Below, piece after piece: positions 28,053 through 37,100 of a DNA stretch of 64,000 bases; positions within the stretch are counted from its first letter, which is position 1; the number at the start of each line of letters is the position of its first letter. This stretch comes from Denitrobaculum sp965225735. Lineage in GTDB: Bacteria; Pseudomonadota; Alphaproteobacteria; Kiloniellales; Kiloniellaceae. The notes under the pieces were generated by a model, which was given only the letters and a program-made list of their open reading frames with translations, was not told where the DNA came from and made no database searches. Location: the NCBI GenBank assembly GCA_965225735.1, contig CBDDBN010000026.1:186001-250000 (forward strand). Direction: 5' to 3'. A program made the position numbers and the translations under genes.

Positions 28053-29600
28053 TCAGCTCTCCGGCGGCGCGCCGCCGGCACGCGTCCGCGCCTCGATATA
28101 ATCCGCCAGGGCCTCGGCGCGTGCGGGATCGATATCGGGTCCTGTTTCGTCCGAGAGGATCTGTTTCCAGACCTCCGTCGCACGCTGGTCCGCGTCCTTG
28201 GCACCCCGTTCGGTCCAGGTGCCGAAGTTCGACCAATCGTGCAGAAAGGGCTCGTAGAACTCGGTCTGATAGCGCGCCATGGTGTGGGCCGCACCGAAGA
28301 AGTGACCGCCCGGCTGCACCTCGGCCAGGGCGTCGAGCCCGATCTCGTCATCGCCGGCCTTCGCTTCCGAGCAGAGCTCCGCCACCATCTGCAGCACCTC
28401 GCAGTCGGTGACGAACTTCTCGAAGGAGACCGTCAGGCCACCCTCCAGCCAGCCGGCCGAGTGAATGACGATGGTCGAGCCCGCAAGCAGGCAACCCCAG
28501 AGGCCGAGCTGGGTCTCGTTGGCCGCCTGCGCGTCGTTGATGTTGGCGGCGCTGCCGGTCGCACTGCGCCAGGGCAAACCGATCTTGCGCGCGAGCTGAC
28601 CCGCCGCAAGGCTGGCACGGAAATGCTCCGGCGTCCCGAAGGCCGGCGCACCAGACTTCATGTCGACGTTCGAGGTGAAGGTGCCGTAGGTCACCGGTGC
28701 ACCGGGTTTGGCCAACTGGGTCAGAGTGATGGCGGCGAGCGCCTCGGCATGAGACAGGGTGATTGCGCCGGCCACCGTGATGGGCGCCATGGCCCCCATC
28801 AGGGTAAAGGGGGTCACGACGGAGACCTGCCCGGCCCGGGCAAAATCGATCAGGCCCTGGGCCATGGGGATATCGATCTGGCGCGGCGAATTGGTGTTGA
28901 TGATGGTGTAGCAGTGACTGCTCCCATGGAACTCCTCGTCGGAGAGACCGCGAAAGTCCCGGATCATCTCAAAAGACTCAATCACCTGCGGCGTGCCGCG
29001 CGAAAAAATGAAGGGCACCTTGGTCGAAAGAGTGAGCTGCGCCCGCGCCGTCTCGTAGTGGCGCAGGTGAATGGGCGCGTCCTGGGGCTCGACAACTGGC
29101 GGCACCATCTGCAGCACATCGAAGTGTTCGGTGAGCCGGACAAACTCGCAGAAGTCACTGAGCGTGCCAGGCCGCCGACCCCGCTCCCTGTCGGTGGCAT
29201 GGGGCGCGCCGGCGCCGGACTGAAAAACGAGCTGCCCGGGCGCGAGCAGAATGTCTTTCTCCCGGCGACCGGCCTTGACCAGGACGGACTTCGGCGCGCT
29301 GTCCAGCGCGGCCTCAACCATCTCCCGGCCGATCCAGACCATCTCTGTGGTTTCGTCCACCTTCGCGCCGCCGGCACGGAAAAGCTGACGCGCTTCGGGC
29401 AGCAGAACCTTGAGTCCAAGTTCCTGCAGCAGCTTGAGGGCTGCTTCGTGGATCGCCTCGATCCGATCGTCGCTGAAGACCGACATGGCCGGAAAAGGAT
29501 TGCGCAGATTGTGATAGTCGGTGGCGCGCTGGGCGCGCGGCTCGGCGGAGCGGCTGCGCCGCCTTCCCCGCCTTTCCTGCCTGGCCTCGGCTTCGACCAT
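28053..29600 (-). CDS. MttB-family (trimethylamine methyltransferase-like) protein, non-pyrrolysine
   Basis: A 515-residue TIM-barrel methyltransferase homologue: an arginine-rich leader (1-33), then AIHEAALKLLQELGLKV and the barrel ending with GGHFFGAAHTMARYQTEFYEP. In archaeal trimethylamine enzymes a pyrrolysine (TAG) sits in the active site; here the gene reads through with no in-frame amber, so it belongs to the larger non-Pyl group, one member of which demethylates glycine betaine with a corrinoid protein. No corrinoid protein gene is seen nearby. Its ATG overlaps the dehydrogenase stop (TGATG), showing translational coupling. Confidence 0.88.
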   Translation of the reverse strand: MVEAEARQERRGRRRSRSAEPRAQRATDYHNLRNPFPAMSVFSDDRIEAIHEAALKLLQELGLKVLLPEARQLFRAGGAKVDETTEMVWIGREMVEAALDSAPKSVLVKAGRREKDILLAPGQLVFQSGAGAPHATDRERGRRPGTLSDFCEFVRLTEHFDVLQMVPPVVEPQDAPIHLRHYETARAQLTLSTKVPFIFSRGTPQVIESFEMIRDFRGLSDEEFHGSSHCYTIINTNSPRQIDIPMAQGLIDFARAGQVSVVTPFTLMGAMAPITVAGAITLSHAEALAAITLTQLAKPGAPVTYGTFTSNVDMKSGAPAFGTPEHFRASLAAGQLARKIGLPWRSATGSAANINDAQAANETQLGLWGCLLAGSTIVIHSAGWLEGGLTVSFEKFVTDCEVLQMVAELCSEAKAGDDEIGLDALAEVQPGGHFFGAAHTMARYQTEFYEPFLHDWSNFGTWTERGAKDADQRATEVWKQILSDETGPDIDPARAEALADYIEARTRAGGAPPES

Positions 29601-32020
29601 CAGCTTGCGACCGCCTTGCCGCGCATGGCATTGCCCTGCGGATCGTAGGGCGAGGAGGCAATCACCTTGGCCTGCCGTTCCGCGCCGACAATATGCACGC
29701 TGAGCTCCTGCCCGACCTGCGCCAGATCGTAATCCACCAGGGCCATGGCCAGCGACTTCGACATGGTGTGGCCGTAACCGCCGGAGGTGACGAAACCGAC
29801 CCGGCGCTCGCCCAACCAGATCGGCTCGAAGCCGCTGGCGTCGGCATCCACCGCGTTGACCTCGAGCGTAACCAGAACCTGTCCTTCAAGCGCGCCGTCA
29901 CGTTCCTTCATGGCAGCTTCGCGGCCGATGAAGTCCGGCTTCTGCCAGTCGATCCAGCGATCCATGCCCGTCTGCCGGGGCGTATAACCCTGGGTGAATT
30001 CCGCGGACCAGATGCCGAAGCTCTTCTCCAGACGCAGGCTTAACAGGGCATTGAAACCGTACTCCGTGATGCCCTGGTCGGCCCCAGCCTCCAGGAGCAG
30101 ACGGCGCAATCCAATGTGCTCCGCCGCATGACAGTGGATCTCGTAACCCAGCTCGCCCGCCACCGACAGACGGCCGACCTTGGCCCGGATCAGACCGATG
30201 TCGAACTGGCCGCAGCCCATGAAGGGTAGTTCGCCGATGGCGCCGTCGGTGAGCTTCTCCAGCACCTTCAGGGAATTCGGTCCCGAGAGGGAGAAACCGA
30301 CCACATCGTCCGCGATATCGCGAAGAGTAACACCCTCCTCCATGTACTGGTTGAACCAGCGCAGATGCCAGGCCCGCAGGTAGTAAGACCCCATGATCCA
30401 CCAGGTACCGTCGCCCCAGTTGAAGACCGTGAGATCGCCCTTCAGCTTGCCTTCCGGCGACAGCATGGGCGCGAGCTTGGCCCGTCCCGGGGCAGGCAGC
30501 TTCGAAGCCATGATCTTGTCGAGCCAGGCTTCCGCCTTGGGGCCGCTGACTTCGAAGCGCGAGAAACCGGAGATATCCAGCAGACCGACCTTTTCACGCA
30601 CGGCCCGACACTCCGCGCCGACGATGTCGTGGGCGTTGGAGCGCTTGAGCGAAGGTGTCTCCTCGAAGCCTTCCGGTGCGAAGTAGAGCGGAACCTCGAG
30701 GCCCCAGCTCGCGCCCCAGCGACAGCCGGCAGCCGTCATGGCGTCGTGCGCCGGCGCCATCTTCAGCGGCCGCCCCGCGGGCAGCTGTTCGTTGGGATAG
30801 GTCATGACGAAGCGCCGGGTGTAGAACTGGCCGGTCGTCTCCTTGATAAAGCGCTTGTTGGCCGCGAAGTCGCCGTAGCGGGCGACGTCCATGCCGAAGA
30901 CGTCGGCTTCCGGTTCGCCGTGGATCATCCATTCTGCGAGCGACTTGCCGACCCCGCCGCCCTGAAGGAAGCCGGCCATCACGGCGCAGGCGCACCAGTA
31001 ACCCGGCTTGCCCGGCACGGGACCGACCAGGGGATTACCATCCGGCGAAAAGGTGAAGGCACCGTTGACCCAGTTCTTAACCCCGGCCTCCTGCAGCACC
31101 GGATAGCGTTCGAAGCCGAGCGTAAGTTCGTCTTCGATCCGGTCGATGTTTTCCTGCAGTAGCTCGATACCGTAGTTCCAGGGCGCGCCGTCCATCATCC
31201 AGTGCTGGTGCCGGATCTCGTAGATGCCCAGCAGCATGCCCTTCAGGTCCTGACGCATGTAGGTGAAGCCTTCCAGGTCCACCACCAACGGCAGTTCCTT
31301 GTCGAGCGCGGCGACCGCCGGAATGGTCTCGGTCAGCAGATAATGATGTTCCAGGGGAGAAACTGGAAGTTCGATCCCGGCCATACGGCCGACCTGCTTT
31401 GCCCAGAGACCTGCGGCATTGACCACATGTTCGCAGGTAACCGTGCCCTTCTCGGTGATCAGCCGCCAGCCCTCGGGCACCTCTTGCAGTTCAAGCACCC
31501 GGTTGTGCTCGATCACCTGCGCGCCGTATTTGCGCGCGGCACCGGCATAGGCGTGCACCGTGCCGGTGGTGTCGATGTAGCCCTCGCGGTCAGCCCACAT
31601 GCCGCCGAGGATGCCATGGGTGGACATGACCGGGCAGAGCTCGCCCGCCTCTTCCGGCGTGACCAGGCGGACATCCTCGATGCCCAGGCTTTGGAAGATC
31701 CGATAGGCCGACTGCAGCCACTCCCAGCGGTCTTCGGTGCCCGCCAGCGTGAGGCCGCCGGTCATATGCATACCCACCGACTGGCCGGATTCCTTTTCGA
31801 TCTCCGATAGCAGATCGATGGTGTAGGCCTGCAGCGCCGCGATGTTCGGGTCTGCATTCAGGGCATGAAAGCCGCCAGCGGCGTGCCAGCTCGAACCTGC
31901 GGTCAAGACCGAGCGCTCGATCAGCGCGACGTCCGTCCATCCGAACTTGGCCAGATGATAGAGCACCGATGCCCCGACGACCCCGCCACCGATGACGACA
32001 ACCCGATAGTGAGAATTCAT
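29600..32020 (-). CDS. Dimethylglycine/sarcosine dehydrogenase family protein (FAD + GcvT)
   Basis: An 806-residue two-part enzyme. The N-terminal half is an FAD oxidoreductase (VVVIGGGVVGASVLYHLA, about 6-23; SSWHAAGG with the Trp-His pair that in relatives holds FAD covalently). The C-terminal half (about 430-800) is a GcvT-type tetrahydrofolate domain (SGFSRFEVSGPKAEAWL; GRLSVAGELGYEIH). Such enzymes oxidise dimethylglycine or sarcosine and pass the methyl carbon to folate. ATG at 32020 follows GGGAGG and discards a 23-codon open extension. It is the first gene of the operon. Confidence 0.9.
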   Translation of the reverse strand: MNSHYRVVVIGGGVVGASVLYHLAKFGWTDVALIERSVLTAGSSWHAAGGFHALNADPNIAALQAYTIDLLSEIEKESGQSVGMHMTGGLTLAGTEDRWEWLQSAYRIFQSLGIEDVRLVTPEEAGELCPVMSTHGILGGMWADREGYIDTTGTVHAYAGAARKYGAQVIEHNRVLELQEVPEGWRLITEKGTVTCEHVVNAAGLWAKQVGRMAGIELPVSPLEHHYLLTETIPAVAALDKELPLVVDLEGFTYMRQDLKGMLLGIYEIRHQHWMMDGAPWNYGIELLQENIDRIEDELTLGFERYPVLQEAGVKNWVNGAFTFSPDGNPLVGPVPGKPGYWCACAVMAGFLQGGGVGKSLAEWMIHGEPEADVFGMDVARYGDFAANKRFIKETTGQFYTRRFVMTYPNEQLPAGRPLKMAPAHDAMTAAGCRWGASWGLEVPLYFAPEGFEETPSLKRSNAHDIVGAECRAVREKVGLLDISGFSRFEVSGPKAEAWLDKIMASKLPAPGRAKLAPMLSPEGKLKGDLTVFNWGDGTWWIMGSYYLRAWHLRWFNQYMEEGVTLRDIADDVVGFSLSGPNSLKVLEKLTDGAIGELPFMGCGQFDIGLIRAKVGRLSVAGELGYEIHCHAAEHIGLRRLLLEAGADQGITEYGFNALLSLRLEKSFGIWSAEFTQGYTPRQTGMDRWIDWQKPDFIGREAAMKERDGALEGQVLVTLEVNAVDADASGFEPIWLGERRVGFVTSGGYGHTMSKSLAMALVDYDLAQVGQELSVHIVGAERQAKVIASSPYDPQGNAMRGKAVAS

Positions 32021-32090
32021 GCCATCCTCCCTGAAGCCTTTGCCCCTGCAGTCTGTTCCTGGCGGCCTTTCTGGCCACTCTAGACACAAA

Positions 32091-32110
32091 TGTCCATAAC
32101 ACTATGGACA
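32091..32110. promoter_or_regulatory. Palindromic operator, probable TetR site
   Basis: TGTCCATAACACTATGGACA: 8-bp perfect arms around a 4-bp centre, 71 bp upstream of the dehydrogenase start and 48 bp upstream of the divergent hydrolase frame. A weak minus-strand promoter (TTGTAC, 17 bp, TATGGA) overlaps it, so a bound repressor would block the methylated-amine operon. Confidence 0.6.
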
Positions 32111-32157
32111 GTGATGTACAATAGCCTTTCGGACAAGACCTCACCGCAGCATGCCGG

Positions 32158-33795
32158 TTGCCTTTCCTGCTGGAAAACCACTACAAAGACGTCACGCGCT
32201 TGGGGGATAATCGTGATGGATCAGGAAAGTTGCGGAACGTAATTCTGCTCATGTGCTTTGGCGTTTGCATTGCCATCGCAACGAGTTATGCGGCCTTTTG
32301 GCCGTTTTCGCCGGCGTCGGACAATTACCCTGATCACGAAAAGGTCGAATGGACCCGTTGCTGGTTCAATGGCGCCAGCGACTGGCCGGACTCGGATTGC
32401 GGTCATCTCCGGGTTCCAGAAAACTGGGACAAGCCGGCAGGTCGGACTGTGACCCTTCCCTTCATCATCTTTCGGACCGGCAAGTCCGTCGCCGGGCAAG
32501 TCCCTGTTTTGGTTGCAGGCGGAGGCGGACCCGGCAATGCCCTGGGTATTGTTCCGAGCCATCCCGACGCGATGCATGAGGGCAGCTGGCTGGAGTATTT
32601 CTATACGAGCCTCGATGCCGGCCGGGATCTTATTCTTATCGACAACCGGGGTGTCGGCAGCTCGAACCCCCGCCTGAACTGTCCCGAAATCGTCGCAATG
32701 GAACTGCGCCTGCTGCAACGGATCATGACGCCAGGCGACGAATTAGAGGGCCGCAAAGCGGCTTACCGGCAGTGCAAGGAACGTCTGATCCAGACCGGAA
32801 TAGACATCACGCAATACAACAATGTCGCCGCGGCCCGAGACATCGACTTTCTGCGGGAAGCCCTGGGCCTGAAACAGCTGAATGTCTATGGCATTTCTTA
32901 CGGCACGCGTGTTGCCCTTACCTATCTGCGTGACTTTCCCGAGAACACACGTGCGCTGGTCCTGGACAGTGTCGACCCTCCGGAGGTCGACTTTCTTGAA
33001 GTCTCGCCGCGCCAGAATTTTTCGGCGCTCAAGCGGGTCTTTGAACTCTGCAATCAGGACGCCCCCTGCCGATCCCGTTACGGAAGCGGGCTCTTCGATC
33101 GCTTTGTGGAGCTTCTCGCCGAGCTGAAGGAGCGTCCAATAGTCCTCACGCTGAAAGATCACAGAGATTCAAAGGTCTTCAAGGCGCAGCTCACCCCGGG
33201 CGTGCTGGTCACCAGCATCTTCAACAGTATCTATGACGAAAGGAAAATCGGCCGCATTCCAGGCACGATTCAGGCCCTGATAGATGGAAACCTGCGGCCC
33301 GTCACAAAACTGGTGCAGGAGGAGTATCTCGACTTTCTGACGCTCTACCCGCTCGATGCCGGCGCCTATGCCTCCTATCAGTGCTACGATGAGGTTCCCT
33401 TCAACGACATGAAAATCGCCGCCGAGGAAGCTGGCAAATACCCCCTGCAGAACCACATGAACGTTCCTTGGATTCAGTCCGAGATAGCCATGTGCGATGT
33501 CTGGGATCTGCAGGAAACGGATCCGATCGAAACAGCGCCGGTCTCCTCGAAGGTCCCTGTACTACTCTACTCCGGCGATCTCGACCCGGTCACACCGCCA
33601 GCCTGGGCGAGAGAGACTTTGCGCTTCCTTCCCAACGGGCACCATAGAGTATGGCCTGGGATCGCGCATGACGTCATGTCCGTCTCCGAATGCGCCGACA
33701 GGATTGCGGGCGCATTTCTCAATCGTCCGCTCGACAATCCCTTTGAGTTTCATTGCGCCGATAAAGCGCGCAACATCACCTTTTGGACGAACTAG
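32158..33795 (+). CDS. Exported or anchored alpha/beta hydrolase (TAP/proline iminopeptidase-like)
   Basis: A 545-residue serine hydrolase. An N-terminal hydrophobic segment (about 25-45, NVILLMCFGVCIAIATSYAA) anchors or exports it. The catalytic triad is readable: Ser247 in YGISYGT, Asp474 or 476 in YSGDLDPVTPP, and His504 in GIAHDV; the oxyanion region is GGGGPGNA. The C-terminal part resembles the TAP-like domain of secreted tripeptidyl peptidases, with several Cys that may pair. The start is uncertain: TTG 32158 is the outermost, and TTG 32230 after AGGAAAG is an alternative. It is divergent from the methylated-amine operon. Confidence 0.82.
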   Translation: MPFLLENHYKDVTRLGDNRDGSGKLRNVILLMCFGVCIAIATSYAAFWPFSPASDNYPDHEKVEWTRCWFNGASDWPDSDCGHLRVPENWDKPAGRTVTLPFIIFRTGKSVAGQVPVLVAGGGGPGNALGIVPSHPDAMHEGSWLEYFYTSLDAGRDLILIDNRGVGSSNPRLNCPEIVAMELRLLQRIMTPGDELEGRKAAYRQCKERLIQTGIDITQYNNVAAARDIDFLREALGLKQLNVYGISYGTRVALTYLRDFPENTRALVLDSVDPPEVDFLEVSPRQNFSALKRVFELCNQDAPCRSRYGSGLFDRFVELLAELKERPIVLTLKDHRDSKVFKAQLTPGVLVTSIFNSIYDERKIGRIPGTIQALIDGNLRPVTKLVQEEYLDFLTLYPLDAGAYASYQCYDEVPFNDMKIAAEEAGKYPLQNHMNVPWIQSEIAMCDVWDLQETDPIETAPVSSKVPVLLYSGDLDPVTPPAWARETLRFLPNGHHRVWPGIAHDVMSVSECADRIAGAFLNRPLDNPFEFHCADKARNITFWTN

Positions 33796-33809
33796 CTTAT
33801 CTGGAAAAA

Positions 33810-34490
33810 CTAGTCTGCGACCGCCTTTTGATGGGCTTCGCTGAGTTCCGCGAAGTTGGAGAAGACCTCTCCTGCCCCTGCACTCAATAATCTCTCAGCC
33901 AGGCCGGCATCCGCATGGCCGCCCCCTGTAAACCCCCAAACCGGCATCCCTGCCGCGACCGCCGCGCGAACGCCATTCACGCTATCCTCGATGACCAGGC
34001 ATTCCGGCGGCTTCATGCCGATACGTTCCGCGGCCAGCAGAAAGAGGTCCGGCGCCGGCTTGCCGTTTTCGACCTCATCGCCCGAATAGATATGCGGGTC
34101 AAAACGCCCGTGCAGAGCGGTGATTTCCAGTTTTCTATGCAAGAGCTCCTTGGAGCTGGACGACGCCACGGCGACCGGACCGCCGAACAGATCGAGCAGA
34201 GGCAACAAACCTTCAAAGGAGGTCAGTTCACTCTCATATCGGGCCCAGCAGGCCGCCTTTAAATCTCCGAAGAAGCTGTGCGGTAGAGGCAGACCATGCA
34301 GCGCCTGATGATCGCTTTGTAAAGCGTCGTGGAAATCCTCATTGGTCAGGCCGACAAAACGGCTCAGATAGTCCTGATGTCCGTAGGTCAGGCCGAGCCT
34401 TCCAAGGTGTTCCATCTCCACAGCAACAGCGATGCGTTCGGAATCAACGAGCACGCCGTCGCAATCGAAGATAATCGCTGAAGTCGTCAT
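33810..34490 (-). CDS. HAD-superfamily phosphatase (beta-phosphoglucomutase-like)
   Basis: A 226-residue HAD hydrolase. Motif I is FDCDGVLVDS (nucleophile Asp9, acid/base Asp11), motif II is VAVASSSSK, and motifs III/IV are ENGKPAPDLFL and CLVIEDSVNGV. A helical cap lies between motifs I and II, as in the phosphoglucomutase and phosphoglycolate-type branch. Substrate unknown, likely a small phosphorylated sugar or acid. It starts 8 bp after the stop of the Fe(II)/2-oxoglutarate enzyme gene and probably shares its transcript. Confidence 0.88.
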   Translation of the reverse strand: MTTSAIIFDCDGVLVDSERIAVAVEMEHLGRLGLTYGHQDYLSRFVGLTNEDFHDALQSDHQALHGLPLPHSFFGDLKAACWARYESELTSFEGLLPLLDLFGGPVAVASSSSKELLHRKLEITALHGRFDPHIYSGDEVENGKPAPDLFLLAAERIGMKPPECLVIEDSVNGVRAAVAAGMPVWGFTGGGHADAGLAERLLSAGAGEVFSNFAELSEAHQKAVAD

Positions 34491-34498
34491 CTTTAGGT

Positions 34499-35305
34499 CT
34501 ACTCAGCCGCCGCAATGCTGTCCGCGCGTCCGTAAAACCCCAACCTTTCGCTCTCACTGAAAAGGACACCGGGGGTCTCATAGTAGGAAAAGACCGCAAT
34601 AATGCGGGGAAGATCGCCCTCGACAGGCGTCACCCGGTGGGCCGTGTACTTTCCCTTGAAGACATTGAGGGTTCCCGGCGCGAGCGCGAGGGTCTCGATA
34701 GCATCGTCCTGTCCCGCCAACATGCGCGCCACACCGTCATAATTGGGATCGGTCTCGGAACGCAGGCCAGTGCGGCTCTGAAACGCGCCGCCCGCCACAG
34801 GCTGCTGGAGCAACAGTGTGGTGGTGAATTCAGACCGATCGAAATGCCAGTTCAGCGCCTCGCCCGCCCGGTAGGCCATGACGTTGGCGCGGGCGAGCGG
34901 ATCAGCCATTAGATAGAGCCGTGGCTTCTCCATCACAGCCGCCAGAAAGTCCGCGAGCGGAGGCCATTCGTAAAGCCGGCAGACAATACTGCCCGGAATC
35001 TGATCCGCACAGACCGTGTGGTTGACGGTTTCGAACAGGCGCAGTGCCGGGTGATCCGCCGCGAGCTCCGGAATCTCGTTCTTGAAGTAGATGTTGTGTT
35101 TGCGGCGATGGGTGAAGGCCTGCGTTTCCAGCGTCGGTACGACCTCTGCCAGACAGTTTTGGAGCGCTTCAGGACGTAGAAATCCCTCAAGATTGAACAT
35201 CCCCTTTTCAGCCAGTTCCCGGCGGCAAGATGCGAGCAATGCCTGCCCTTGCGGGCTTGAAAGCCGGTCGATGGGATAACGCTCGAGATCAAGGAAATCC
35301 TTCAT
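34499..35305 (-). CDS. Fe(II)/2-oxoglutarate-dependent oxygenase, HalD/BesD-like
   Basis: A 268-residue non-haem iron enzyme. Iron ligands appear as His154 and Asp156 in WHFDRSEF and His223 in YTAHRV; Arg in DLPRIIAVFSY would bind 2-oxoglutarate. Size, the MFNLEGFL segment and ligand spacing resemble the BesD/HalD amino-acid halogenases, but those enzymes have Gly in place of the Asp, so this one should hydroxylate rather than chlorinate. The substrate is probably a free amino acid, by analogy only. ATG at 35305 follows GGAAGG. A HAD phosphatase gene follows 8 bp later. Confidence 0.78.
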   Translation of the reverse strand: MKDFLDLERYPIDRLSSPQGQALLASCRRELAEKGMFNLEGFLRPEALQNCLAEVVPTLETQAFTHRRKHNIYFKNEIPELAADHPALRLFETVNHTVCADQIPGSIVCRLYEWPPLADFLAAVMEKPRLYLMADPLARANVMAYRAGEALNWHFDRSEFTTTLLLQQPVAGGAFQSRTGLRSETDPNYDGVARMLAGQDDAIETLALAPGTLNVFKGKYTAHRVTPVEGDLPRIIAVFSYYETPGVLFSESERLGFYGRADSIAAAE

Positions 35306-35568
35306 CGCATTTACCTTCCAGCTAGGGCAAACAAAGGTGCGGTTCAACTGTCTGCCAAACCCATTTCGACAATCCTCTCTATCACGGCTGCCTGCAACTT
35401 TGCGACTCATCTATTAGAGCAGGTTCGATGTTTCACAATCGGACGCTTGCACGCGCCCTCCAGCAGTTTAAATTATAGGCACACGCCCCATTGTCCGCTT
35501 TGGGGTCCTTTTTGAGAAACCTCTGGCGCCGGCCGCGCAACAGCGATCATCTGCTAAGGGAGAGCAAC

Positions 35569-35850
35569 GTGGATCTGCAGATTTTCAAAGCCTCTCTTGA
35601 AACTTCCTCTCCGCCTCAAGACTACAGTCTGGCCCTGGAGGCACTCTGGCATCAGGCGAAGGGAGATTGGGACACAGCCCACGAACGCGCACAGGCGGAC
35701 GATAGCAAGGCCGGGGCCTGGGTCCATGCGCATCTACACCGGGTCGAGGGCGATCAATCGAACGCCGCCTACTGGTACCGGCGCGCGGGCCAGGATATTC
35801 CCGCGAACTCCTTGCGCGAAGAGCTGGAGAACATTGTTTCGGCGCTGTAA
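35569..35850 (+). CDS. Small conserved hypothetical protein
   Basis: A 93-residue helical protein (LALEALWHQAKGDWDTAHERAQ ... AYWYRRAGQ) of a pattern I have seen as a small conserved hypothetical in many bacteria; the helices resemble one or two tetratricopeptide-like repeats. GTG at 35569 is the likely start since AAGGGAGAG precedes it at 5 nt; the frame is open to 35491. It has no signal peptide or Cys. It converges on the DMT transporter gene with 6 bp between stops. Function unknown. Confidence 0.7.
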   Translation: MDLQIFKASLETSSPPQDYSLALEALWHQAKGDWDTAHERAQADDSKAGAWVHAHLHRVEGDQSNAAYWYRRAGQDIPANSLREELENIVSAL

Positions 35851-35856
35851 TCAGGC

Positions 35857-36810
35857 TCAAACAGACTCGGCAGCCGCTTCTTCCGCCTTACGACGCCGCG
35901 CGGCCAGCGCTTCACGGTGAGAGATGTAGGTCGCCGCACCGATGACGATGGCACCGCCCAGGAAAACAAAGGGATCGAGCGCCTCGTCGAAAAGCGCCAT
36001 GCCCAGCAGCGCCGCCCACACAAGCTGCAGGAACATAATCGGCTGAGTGACGGTAATGGGCGCGGCCCGGAAGGCACGCGTCTGAGTGTAATGTCCGAGC
36101 GTTGCGAAGACCGCGGTCAGAGCCAACCACATGAGCTCTTCCATCGTCGGATCACGCCACTGCAAAAGCGCGCCAGGCATCAAAACCAGCGTGCAACAGA
36201 CCGACAGCATACCCACAATAACCGCGGGATCTGCGCGATCAGTCAGCTTCTTTGCGAGGATGAAGGAAGCGGCGAAGAGAGGCGCCGCCACGACCTGCGC
36301 CAACTGTCCGGCGTTGATCTCCTGAAAGCCGGGGCGGAGAATCACCAGCGATCCGGCCAGTCCAACCAGGATCGCCAGACTGCGGCGCAGTTGCAGCCGC
36401 TCGCCCAGGAAAATGGCCGCCGCAATGGTGACGTAGATCGGCGCGGTGTAGCCGATGGCGGTAACTTCGGCGATTGGAATGCGCGCCATGGCATAGAACC
36501 AGAGCATCACGGCAATGCCGTGCACCAGGCCTCTTATCCCATAGAGCTTTAGCGGGCCCGGCTCGATTCTCTGGCGAAGCAACTTCAGCAGGATCGGCAG
36601 AATGAACAGCAGGCCAAAGCAGTAGCGGATAAAGGCCGCTTCGATGGCTGGCATGTCAGAGCCCAGATGACGAACGATACCAGTCACGGCGACAAAGAGG
36701 AAACCAGTCAGCAACATCCAGGCGATGCCCTGGAGGGGATTGTTGCGCGATGCCGCTTGAGGGCCGGCTTCCTGAGCTGCGCTGTCGGACTTAGCAAGAT
36801 CGGTGGGCAC
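35857..36810 (-). CDS. EamA/DMT-family transporter
   Basis: A 317-residue inner-membrane protein with ten predicted helices in two EamA repeats (GIAWMLLTGFLFVAVTGIV near the start; second repeat begins around AQVVAAPLFAASFILAKKL), a hydrophilic N-terminus and a basic C-terminal tail. Members export amino acids, purines or other metabolites; the substrate cannot be told. Translation starts at GTG 36810 after GAGGAGACCAC. It is distinct in sequence from the transporter at 5608. The 290 bp upstream hold only the terminator at 37034. Confidence 0.88.
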   Translation of the reverse strand: MPTDLAKSDSAAQEAGPQAASRNNPLQGIAWMLLTGFLFVAVTGIVRHLGSDMPAIEAAFIRYCFGLLFILPILLKLLRQRIEPGPLKLYGIRGLVHGIAVMLWFYAMARIPIAEVTAIGYTAPIYVTIAAAIFLGERLQLRRSLAILVGLAGSLVILRPGFQEINAGQLAQVVAAPLFAASFILAKKLTDRADPAVIVGMLSVCCTLVLMPGALLQWRDPTMEELMWLALTAVFATLGHYTQTRAFRAAPITVTQPIMFLQLVWAALLGMALFDEALDPFVFLGGAIVIGAATYISHREALAARRRKAEEAAAESV

Positions 36811-37033
36811 GTGGTCTCCTCATGTCCACTCGAATCCAGGGACAGGCGCCGAAGAAAACCTCGAGGGGAAAGAATATAGGGCGAGCCTCATGCGCTTCCG
36901 CCTCAATAAACCATATCGCACATGGCACTGGCTCTTGAAGGAAACCACGAAAACCGCCGAATGACTATGGAAGGCACTTTACCGGATGGCAACGATAAAG
37001 CGTAAAACAATCTTCGGCGCGATCCATAGGTGC

Positions 37034-37064
37034 AAAAAAAAAGGAGGCGCCTGACAGCGCCCCC
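37034..37064 (-). terminator. Rho-independent terminator of the pyrimidine operon
   Basis: On the minus strand GGGGGCGC pairs with GCGCCTCC (one G-T) around a 6-nt loop and is followed by nine T. It lies 36 bp past the stop of the binding-protein gene and closes the operon that begins at preT. Confidence 0.85.
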
Positions 37065-37100
37065 CACTTCCAACGGAAAAAATCCGCTATGCCCTCGGGC

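Noticed and set aside
28053..29600. Possible pyrrolysine methyltransferase
   Set aside because: No in-frame amber codon occurs in the gene and no pyl genes are near, so it belongs to the non-Pyl group.
27906..29648. 580-codon open frame on the plus strand
   Set aside because: It lies antisense to the TetR and MttB genes, which have clear family motifs; long antisense frames are expected in GC-rich coding DNA.
34499..35305. Possible amino-acid halogenase
   Set aside because: The iron-binding motif is His-x-Asp, not the His-x-Gly needed for chloride binding.
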